Source of the DNA: Betaproteobacteria bacterium
GTDB taxonomy: Bacteria > Pseudomonadota > Gammaproteobacteria > Burkholderiales > Burkholderiaceae_C
NCBI GenBank assembly: GCA_025354965.1
Contig: JANXLW010000487.1
Location: forward strand, 1 to 5,755
DNA: 5,755 bases
Direction: 5' to 3'
Under the pieces are notes generated by a model. That model worked only from the letters and a program-made list of their open reading frames with translations, was not told the origin of the DNA and made no database searches. A program made the translations under genes and the position numbers. Shown one piece after another: positions 1 to 4,659 of the stretch. How positions within the stretch are numbered: the first letter of the stretch is position 1; every line of letters starts with the position of its first letter.

Positions 1-1456
1 TGTGTTTCCGGCCGAGCACAGCGAGATGGCGGTTCGCATAGAGTTGTTTGATGACGAGATTGAATCGTTGCAGCTTTTCGATCCACTGACCGGGCGCATC
101 CGGCAGAAAATTCCGCGCTTTACCGTCTATCCCAGCAGCCATTACGTGACACCTCGCGAACAGGTAGTGGCAGCCGTTGAGACCATCAAGGTCGAACTGG
201 TCGATCGGGTGAAGGACTTTGTCAGCCAGGGCAAACTGGTGGAGGCGCAGCGCATTGAGCAGCGCACCCGCTTTGATCTGGAAATGCTCAGCGAAGTCGG
301 GCATTGCAAGGGTATTGAAAATTACACACGCCACCTCAGCGGCGCTGCGCCGGGCGAGCCACCGGCCACCCTGACCGACTATTTGCCTAAAGACGCGATC
401 ATGTTTCTGGACGAAAGCCACGTGCTGATCGGCCAGTTTGGCGGCATGTACAACGGCGACCGTTCGCGCAAAACCACGCTGGTGGAATACGGCTTTCGAC
501 TGCCCAGCGCTTTGGACAACCGGCCGCTCAAATTTGAGGAGTTTGAGCGCCGGATGCGCCAGGCCATCTTTGTCTCGGCAACACCCGGTCAGTGGGAAAA
601 AGACCATGCCGGCCAAGTGGTGGAGCAATTGGTGCGCCCCACCGGCTTGGTGGACCCGGAAGTGGAAGTGCGTCCGGCCAGCAGCCAGGTCGACGATGTG
701 TTGCAGGAGATTCGCATCCGGGTTGACAAGCACGAGCGGGTGTTGATCACCACGCTGACCAAACGCATGGCCGAGCAGCTGACCGACTACTTGAGTGACA
801 ACGGCGTCAAGGTACGCTATCTGCACAGCGACGTGGATACGGTGGAGCGGGTTGAAATTTTGCGCGATCTGCGACTCGGCACGTTTGACGTGCTGGTCGG
901 TATCAACCTGCTGCGTGAAGGCTTGGACATACCTGAGGTTTCACTGGTCGCCATTCTGGACGCCGACAAGGAAGGGTTTTTGCGCTCCGAACGTTCACTG
1001 ATTCAAACTATTGGCCGGGCGGCCCGCAATCTGGAGGGCCGGGCGATTCTGTACGCCGACAAGATGACGGACTCCATGGCCAGGGCGATTGGAGAGACCG
1101 AGCGTCGACGTGTCAAGCAGGTGGCGCACAACCTGGCGCATGGCATTACGCCGCGCTCCATCATCAAGCAGGTCAAGGACCTGATTGACGGCGTCTATAG
1201 CGAAAAAGCAGGCAAGGAAGCCGAGAAGCTGGAACGCGATGCCGAGCAGCGCGCGCAGGTCGAGGAAATGAGCGAGAAGGATGTTTCCAGAGAAATCAAG
1301 CGTCTGGAAAAGCTCATGCTGGAGCATGCACGCAATCTGGAGTTTGAAAAGGCGGCACGGGTGCGCGATCAACTGGGCATCTTGAAGGAGCAGGTGTTTG
1401 GTGTTGCGGGGCGTGACAATGTGACTTTTATCTCTCAGGCAGGCAAAAATTTGTAA
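1..1456 (+). CDS. uvrB: UvrB, excinuclease ABC subunit B (5'-truncated by window edge)
   Basis: DNA damage-recognition helicase-like subunit of the UvrABC nucleotide excision repair nuclease. It verifies lesions after loading by UvrA and recruits UvrC; it is cytoplasmic and DNA-bound. Only the C-terminal 484 residues are present. By comparison with the E. coli protein (673 aa, from memory) about 200 N-terminal residues, including Walker A and the beta-hairpin, lie to the left. Codons are read from base 2; the GTG there is an internal Val within the family wording VFPAE, not a start. Visible in order, numbered from that Val: the conserved PRFTVYPSSHYVTPRE segment (38-53), Walker B/DEAH-type box DESH (137-140), GGMYNGDRSRKTTLVEYGF (147-165), motif III SATPG (192-196), the C-terminal helicase lobe with TTLTKRMAE (250-258), motif V GINLLREGLD (300-309) and motif VI QTIGRAARN (335-343). 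A charged Glu/Lys-rich linker follows (about 400-430), then the UVR domain that binds UvrC (about 430-466). The gene is intact to its TAA. Confidence 0.97.
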   Translation, partial: VFPAEHSEMAVRIELFDDEIESLQLFDPLTGRIRQKIPRFTVYPSSHYVTPREQVVAAVETIKVELVDRVKDFVSQGKLVEAQRIEQRTRFDLEMLSEVGHCKGIENYTRHLSGAAPGEPPATLTDYLPKDAIMFLDESHVLIGQFGGMYNGDRSRKTTLVEYGFRLPSALDNRPLKFEEFERRMRQAIFVSATPGQWEKDHAGQVVEQLVRPTGLVDPEVEVRPASSQVDDVLQEIRIRVDKHERVLITTLTKRMAEQLTDYLSDNGVKVRYLHSDVDTVERVEILRDLRLGTFDVLVGINLLREGLDIPEVSLVAILDADKEGFLRSERSLIQTIGRAARNLEGRAILYADKMTDSMARAIGETERRRVKQVAHNLAHGITPRSIIKQVKDLIDGVYSEKAGKEAEKLERDAEQRAQVEEMSEKDVSREIKRLEKLMLEHARNLEFEKAARVRDQLGILKEQVFGVAGRDNVTFISQAGKNL

Positions 1457-1460
1457 AGGT

Positions 1461-1472
1461 GACTGGCCAGTC
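1461..1472. repeat. Perfect 12-bp palindrome downstream of uvrB
   Basis: The sequence GACTGGCCAGTC reads identically on both strands and begins 4 bp after the uvrB stop codon. As RNA it could form only a 4-bp stem with a 4-base loop and has no following U-tract, so it is a poor intrinsic terminator. Its outer GACT and AGTC match the half-site cores of the type 1 IscR motif as I recall it, but with 4 rather than 5 central bases. It lies just upstream of the two better IscR-like sites. Its function is unknown; an operator half-site pair, a protein-binding site or chance are all possible. Confidence 0.5.
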
Positions 1473-1475
1473 TAT

Positions 1476-1500
1476 TTATCCGACAAGTTTACTGGGTTTA
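1476..1500 (+). promoter_or_regulatory. Putative upstream IscR type 1-like operator
   Basis: An imperfect dyad with left core CCGACA and right core TTTACTGGG. Aligned to the 25-bp type 1 IscR consensus recalled from E. coli, about 16 of 25 positions agree; the left half-site is clearer than the right. It sits in the -35 region of the iscR promoter, where repressor binding would block RNA polymerase. The placement immediately ahead of a gene encoding an IscR with intact cluster ligands supports autoregulation. Inference only; weaker than the downstream site. Confidence 0.45.
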
Positions 1501-1510
1501 TTGCTATACT
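1480..1510 (+). promoter_or_regulatory. Predicted sigma-70 promoter of the isc operon
   Basis: TATACT at 1505-1510 is a good -10 hexamer and is preceded by TGC at 1502-1504, giving an extended -10. The best upstream element is CCGACA at 1480-1485, which keeps the GACA part of the -35 consensus but with a long 19-bp spacer. The extended -10 may compensate for the poor -35. Transcription would begin near 1516-1518, leaving a leader of about 40 nt before iscR. Both elements overlap candidate IscR sites, as expected for an autoregulated promoter. Confidence 0.6.
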
Positions 1511-1530
1511 TGAGCACGTTAGTCAACCAA
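1506..1530 (+). promoter_or_regulatory. Putative IscR type 1 operator over -10 and start site
   Basis: A 25-bp imperfect dyad beginning ATACTTGA and ending TTAGTCAACCAA. It agrees with the recalled type 1 IscR consensus at about 19 of 25 positions; the mismatches are mainly in the central spacer and the two outermost bases of the right arm. It overlaps the -10 hexamer by five bases and covers the likely start of transcription. Cluster-bound IscR here would repress the operon when iron-sulfur supply is adequate. The site is 30 bp downstream, centre to centre, from the weaker upstream site. Confidence 0.6.
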
Positions 1531-1558
1531 ATTCGACATACGACTGAAGGAGCATGCA

Positions 1559-2095
1559 ATGCGACTCACAACTAAAGGCCGCTTTGCGGTCACTGCGATG
1601 ATAGATCTGGGTCTGCGCCAAAGCAATGGCCCGGTAACTTTGGCCGCCATCAGCCAGCGCCAGCTTATTTCCCTGTCCTACCTGGAGCAACTGTTTGGCA
1701 AATTGCGTCGCCACGAGTTGGTGGAATCGACCCGTGGTCCCGGCGGTGGCTACACTTTGGCGCGCGATCCGGCTCAGATCACTGTTGCCGATATCATTTC
1801 CTCCGTTGATGAACCGATGGACGCCACACAGTGCAGCGGCCGGGAAAACTGCCTGGGAGAGGGGTCACCCTGCATGACGCACGAGCTTTGGACCGCACTT
1901 AATATGCGAATGGTGGAGTTTCTGGAGTCGGTAAGCCTGCAAAAGCTGGTCGACGAGCAGTTGGCCAAAGGCCTGCAGATTGAAGAAAAGCCTATGCTCA
2001 AGCGCGCCATTTCCAGCATGCCGACGGTCAAGCCGATTCGCATGAACGTGCCAAACTCGGTTTTTGCGCTGGGCAACGCTTTTTCAAAAATGTAG
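1559..2095 (+). CDS. iscR: IscR, Rrf2-family Fe-S cluster-sensing transcriptional regulator
   Basis: Represses its own isc operon when loaded with a [2Fe-2S] cluster, so cluster-assembly capacity follows demand. The product is 178 aa. It opens with the family signature MRLTTKGRFAVTAM, followed by a winged helix-turn-helix (about 26-65) containing SLSYLEQLF (38-46, with Glu43, known in E. coli to affect site discrimination) and the wing RGPGGGY (59-65). Cluster ligands Cys92, Cys98, Cys105 and His108 are all present. The Cys98-Cys105 gap is one residue longer than in E. coli (Cys98-Cys104). A C-terminal tail containing MNVPNSVFALG makes it about 16 residues longer than the E. coli protein. The start is set by a strong GAAGGAG ribosome site at 1546-1552, 6 nt ahead of the ATG. 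It is first in the operon, with IscR-like operators in its promoter. Confidence 0.97.
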   Translation: MRLTTKGRFAVTAMIDLGLRQSNGPVTLAAISQRQLISLSYLEQLFGKLRRHELVESTRGPGGGYTLARDPAQITVADIISSVDEPMDATQCSGRENCLGEGSPCMTHELWTALNMRMVEFLESVSLQKLVDEQLAKGLQIEEKPMLKRAISSMPTVKPIRMNVPNSVFALGNAFSKM

Positions 2096-2143
2096 AGTCT
2101 GCAGCCAATCAATTTTCAAACCAACAGGATCTGTAAACCCGTA

Positions 2144-3364
2144 ATGGATACAACCCCGCACTTCCCGATTTACATGGACTACAGTGCCACCAATCCTTGC
2201 GATGAGCGGGTGGTGCAGGCCATGATTCCGTGGTTGCGTCAACACTTTGGCAACCCTGCTTCACGCAGCCATGCGTGGGGTTGGGAAGCCGAGGCGGCGG
2301 TTGAAAAAGCCCGCGAACAGGTGGCAGCACTGGTTGGCGCCGATGTGCGCGAAATTGTCTGGACTTCAGGTGCAACTGAGTCCAACAACCTGGCGCTCAA
2401 GGGCGCAGCCGGCTTTTATAAAACACGGGGCAAGCACATCATCACGGTCAAGACCGAGCACAAGGCAGTGCTTGATACGTGTCGTGAATTGGAACGCCAG
2501 GGGTTTGAGCTGACTTACCTGGACGTGCAGGAGGATGGACTGCTTGATCTTGAGGTGTTCAAGGCCGCCATTCGGGCAGACACAATTCTGGTCAGTGTCA
2601 TGTTCGTCAACAATGAAATTGGCGTGATTCAGGACATTGCTGCGATCGGGAACATCTGCCGCGCGAAAAATATCGTTTTTCATGTCGACGCCGCGCAGGC
2701 CACGGGCCGGGTAGACATTGATTTGAGCCAGTTGCCGGTCGATCTGATGAGTCTGACCGCCCACAAGACTTATGGACCCAAAGGCGTGGGTGCCTTGTTT
2801 GTGCGGCGCAAGCCGCGGGTGCGCATCGAGGCGCAGATGCACGGTGGTGGCCATGAACGCGGCATGCGCTCCGGTACGCTACCGACGCATCAAATTGTCG
2901 GCATGGGCGAAGCCTACCGTATTGCCAAAGAAGAGATGGCTGCCGAGAACGTGCGAATTCGCGCGCTGCATGACCGCATGCTGGCCGGTCTGAAAGACAT
3001 TGAGCAGGTGTTCATCAACGGCCATCTGGACCGGCGCGTGCCGCACAACCTGAACATGAGCTTCAATTATGTGGAAGGTGAGTCTTTGATCATGGGCATC
3101 AAGGGGCTGGCGGTGTCCAGCGGTTCGGCCTGTACCTCGGCTTCACTTGAGCCCAGCTACGTGCTGCGCGCCCTGGGTCGCAGCGATGAGCTGGCGCACA
3201 GCAGTCTGCGCATGACGATTGGCCGCTACACCACCGAAGCAGAAATTGACTACGCCGTTACCACTATCAAGCTTAACGTCGCCAAACTGCGGGATTTAAG
3301 TCCGCTATGGGATATGTACCAGGAAGGCATCGACATCAGCACCATCCAGTGGGCTGCTCACTAA
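2144..3364 (+). CDS. iscS: IscS, PLP-dependent cysteine desulfurase
   Basis: Converts L-cysteine to alanine and carries the released sulfur as a persulfide to IscU; in many bacteria it also supplies tRNA thiolation. The 406-aa product matches the group I desulfurase length (E. coli 404). Visible sites: TSGATESNN near the cofactor phosphate (74-82), His106 in TEHKAVLD, VDAAQ (181-185) with the cofactor-binding Asp182 and Gln185, AHKTYGPKG (206-214) with the PLP Schiff-base Lys208, and the mobile loop SSGSACTS with catalytic Cys330. The C-terminus ends LSPLWDMY...STIQWAAH, as in true IscS, which contacts IscU. The N-terminal motif reads SATNPCDERV rather than the usual SATTPVDPRV. The start at 2144 keeps the full N-terminus, but its ribosome site is weak: AGGA at 2126-2129 is 14 nt away. 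The gap to iscR is 48 bp with no clear terminator. Confidence 0.98.
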   Translation: MDTTPHFPIYMDYSATNPCDERVVQAMIPWLRQHFGNPASRSHAWGWEAEAAVEKAREQVAALVGADVREIVWTSGATESNNLALKGAAGFYKTRGKHIITVKTEHKAVLDTCRELERQGFELTYLDVQEDGLLDLEVFKAAIRADTILVSVMFVNNEIGVIQDIAAIGNICRAKNIVFHVDAAQATGRVDIDLSQLPVDLMSLTAHKTYGPKGVGALFVRRKPRVRIEAQMHGGGHERGMRSGTLPTHQIVGMGEAYRIAKEEMAAENVRIRALHDRMLAGLKDIEQVFINGHLDRRVPHNLNMSFNYVEGESLIMGIKGLAVSSGSACTSASLEPSYVLRALGRSDELAHSSLRMTIGRYTTEAEIDYAVTTIKLNVAKLRDLSPLWDMYQEGIDISTIQWAAH

Positions 3365-3368
3365 ACAA

Positions 3369-3374
3369 AGAGGT
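3369..3374 (+). promoter_or_regulatory. Ribosome binding site fixing the iscU start
   Basis: AGAGGT lies just after the iscS stop codon, about 8 nt before the ATG at 3382. It favours that ATG over an in-frame ATG at 3307, which lies inside iscS, would add 25 residues unlike any IscU, and would overlap iscS by 58 bp. The protein beginning at 3382 starts MAYSEKVVDHYENPRN, exactly the family N-terminus. Confidence 0.8.
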
Positions 3375-3381
3375 AAACAAA

Positions 3382-3780
3382 ATGGCATATTCTGAAAAAG
3401 TCGTTGACCACTACGAAAACCCGCGCAACGTCGGCTCTTTCGACAAGGGCGACCAGTCGGTCGGTACCGGTATGGTCGGCGCCCCGGCTTGCGGCGACGT
3501 CATGAAGCTGCAGATCAAGGTCAATGCGCAAACTGGCGTCATTGAAGACGCGCGCTTCAAAACCTATGGTTGTGGTTCGGCCATTGCTTCGTCGTCCCTG
3601 GTAACGGAATGGGTCAAGGGCAAAACGCTGGACCAGGCGGCAGCGTTGAAGAACAGCGAGATCGCTGAAGAATTGGCGCTGCCGCCGGTCAAAATTCACT
3701 GTTCCATCCTGGCGGAAGACGCCATCAAGGCGGCAGTGAACGACTACAAGCAAAAACATACCGCACAACAGACCCATTGA
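3382..3780 (+). CDS. iscU: IscU, Fe-S cluster assembly scaffold
   Basis: Scaffold on which [2Fe-2S] and [4Fe-4S] clusters are built from IscS-derived sulfur and iron before transfer to carriers and apoproteins. The product is 132 aa (E. coli 128). It shows all hallmarks: ACGDVMKLQIKV with Cys37 and Asp39, KTYGCGSAIASSS with Cys64, and IHCSILAEDAIKAA with His106 and Cys107 as the other cluster ligands. The LPPVK motif (100-104) is the site recognised by the HscA chaperone, whose gene is downstream. One residue inserted near 49-51 and a slightly longer polar C-terminus (KQKHTAQQTH) account for the extra length. It starts 17 bp after iscS and its TGA is separated by one base from the iscA ATG, so it is surely co-transcribed and probably translationally coupled to iscA. 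Confidence 0.98.
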   Translation: MAYSEKVVDHYENPRNVGSFDKGDQSVGTGMVGAPACGDVMKLQIKVNAQTGVIEDARFKTYGCGSAIASSSLVTEWVKGKTLDQAAALKNSEIAEELALPPVKIHCSILAEDAIKAAVNDYKQKHTAQQTH

Positions 3781-3781
3781 C

Positions 3782-4105
3782 ATGGCCGTTACGCTGACTG
3801 AAGCCGCTGCCCGACACGTCACCCGTTACCTTAGCAAACGTGGCAAGGGTGTCGGGGTGCGACTGGGCGTCAAGACCACCGGTTGTTCGGGCCTGGCTTA
3901 CAAGCTTGAATACGTTGATGAGATTGAGCCTGAAGACATGGTCTTCGAAGGCCACGGTGTCAAGGTGTTGATCGAGCCGAAAAGCTTCGCCTATCTCGAT
4001 GGTACTGAACTGGATTTTGTCCGGGAAGGTCTGAACGAAGGTTTCAAGTTCAACAATCCCAAAGAGCGAGATCGCTGCGGTTGCGGTGAGTCGTTTCGGG
4101 TGTGA
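3782..4105 (+). CDS. iscA: IscA, A-type Fe-S carrier/assembly protein
   Basis: A-type carrier that binds iron or Fe-S clusters and helps deliver them, particularly to [4Fe-4S] targets. It is 107 aa, exactly the E. coli length, and colinear with it throughout. The three conserved cysteines are present: Cys35 in TTGCSGLAY, and Cys99 and Cys101 in CGCGESF at the C-terminus. The segment LDFVREGLNEGFKFNNP just upstream of the CGCG motif separates it from ErpA- and SufA-type relatives, though paralogue assignment rests mostly on operon position. There is no clear Shine-Dalgarno sequence before the ATG, which follows the iscU stop by a single base, so translation probably depends on ribosomes finishing iscU. 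Its own stop overlaps the hscB GTG start. Confidence 0.97.
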   Translation: MAVTLTEAAARHVTRYLSKRGKGVGVRLGVKTTGCSGLAYKLEYVDEIEPEDMVFEGHGVKVLIEPKSFAYLDGTELDFVREGLNEGFKFNNPKERDRCGCGESFRV

Positions 4106-4635
4106 ATTTAAAGTCCAGTGATTTTGAGTTATTCGGTCTTGCCACCCAATTTGCGCAGGACCGCGCTGCCATTGACACGCGCTGGAAAGATCTGCAGCGT
4201 GAAGCGCATCCCGACAAATTTGCCGCCCAGGGTGCCAGCGCCCAGCGCGTGGCCATGCAGTGGTCGGTGCGTATCAATGAGGCCTACCAACGGCTGAAAG
4301 ATCCGCTCAAGCGTGCCGCCTATTTGTGTGAGCTCAATGCGGCTCCGATCAATGCCGAGAACAACACGGCGATGCCAAAAGAATTCCTGTTGCAGCAAAT
4401 GGCGTGGCGGGAAGCGCTGGACGAGGCGGGCAGTGCGGCGGATCTGGAGGATCTCCGTGCCGAGGTAACAACTGCACGACGTGACGCATTGCAAGCATGT
4501 GGCCAACTGATGGACCAACAAAAGGACTACAAACAAGCGGTGCAACAGGTCAGGGCGCTGATGTTTATCGAGCGCTTTGCCAGTGATGTTGAAACCCGCC
4601 TCGATCTGATGGACACGGCAGACAGAGGACAATAG
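4102..4635 (+). CDS. hscB: HscB, J-domain co-chaperone for Fe-S transfer
   Basis: Type III J-protein (DnaJ-like) that binds IscU and stimulates the ATPase of HscA, promoting cluster release. The 177-aa product has an N-terminal J-domain (about 7-80): FELFGL at 8-13, the LQREAHPDKF segment with the HPD motif at 36-38, and INEAYQRLKDPLKRAAYL, ending the domain with the family's typical wording. The remainder (about 90-172) is the helical HscB C-terminal domain, beginning with MPKEFLLQQMAWREALDEA, which carries the IscU-binding surface. The start is a GTG whose bases form GTGA with the iscA stop, a 4-bp overlap typical of translational coupling. No nearby in-frame ATG would preserve the FELFGL helix. 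The protein is slightly longer than E. coli HscB (171 aa) and looks intact. Confidence 0.95.
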   Translation: MNLKSSDFELFGLATQFAQDRAAIDTRWKDLQREAHPDKFAAQGASAQRVAMQWSVRINEAYQRLKDPLKRAAYLCELNAAPINAENNTAMPKEFLLQQMAWREALDEAGSAADLEDLRAEVTTARRDALQACGQLMDQQKDYKQAVQQVRALMFIERFASDVETRLDLMDTADRGQ

Positions 4636-4659
4636 CGCCTCGGTCTCAATAAAATAATC

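Noticed and set aside
2..4. GTG at the left edge as a start codon for a short UvrB-like protein.
   Set aside because: The surrounding residues VFPAE lie mid-protein in UvrB, and the preceding base T fits the Asp codon expected there. The gene is cut by the window, not shortened.
1554..1601. A 15-codon ORF starting at an ATG just upstream of and overlapping iscR in another frame.
   Set aside because: The ribosome site at 1546-1552 is only 1 nt from this ATG but ideally placed for the iscR ATG at 1559. The peptide has no notable features.
2061..2090. A possible hairpin at the iscR 3' end (TTTTTG paired with CAAAAA, with a GCG/CGC inner pair).
   Set aside because: The stem is short and A/T-rich with an 18-base loop, lies inside the coding sequence and has no T-tract after it. 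It is too weak to call a terminator or attenuator.
2366..2854. A 162-codon open frame on the minus strand opposite iscS, with similar ones at 3361-3822 and 4129-4632.
   Set aside because: All lie opposite conserved isc genes, lack convincing ribosome sites and show no recognisable domains.
3307..3381. A possible 25-residue N-terminal extension of IscU from an upstream in-frame ATG.
   Set aside because: It lies mostly within iscS in another frame, resembles no IscU N-terminus, and the ATG at 3382 has a proper ribosome site and the exact family start.
4650..4655. TAAAAT as a -10 element for a separate hscA promoter.
   Set aside because: No acceptable -35 lies at a suitable distance, and the predicted transcript would start at or inside the hscA start codon. 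An AT-rich gap is sufficient explanation.
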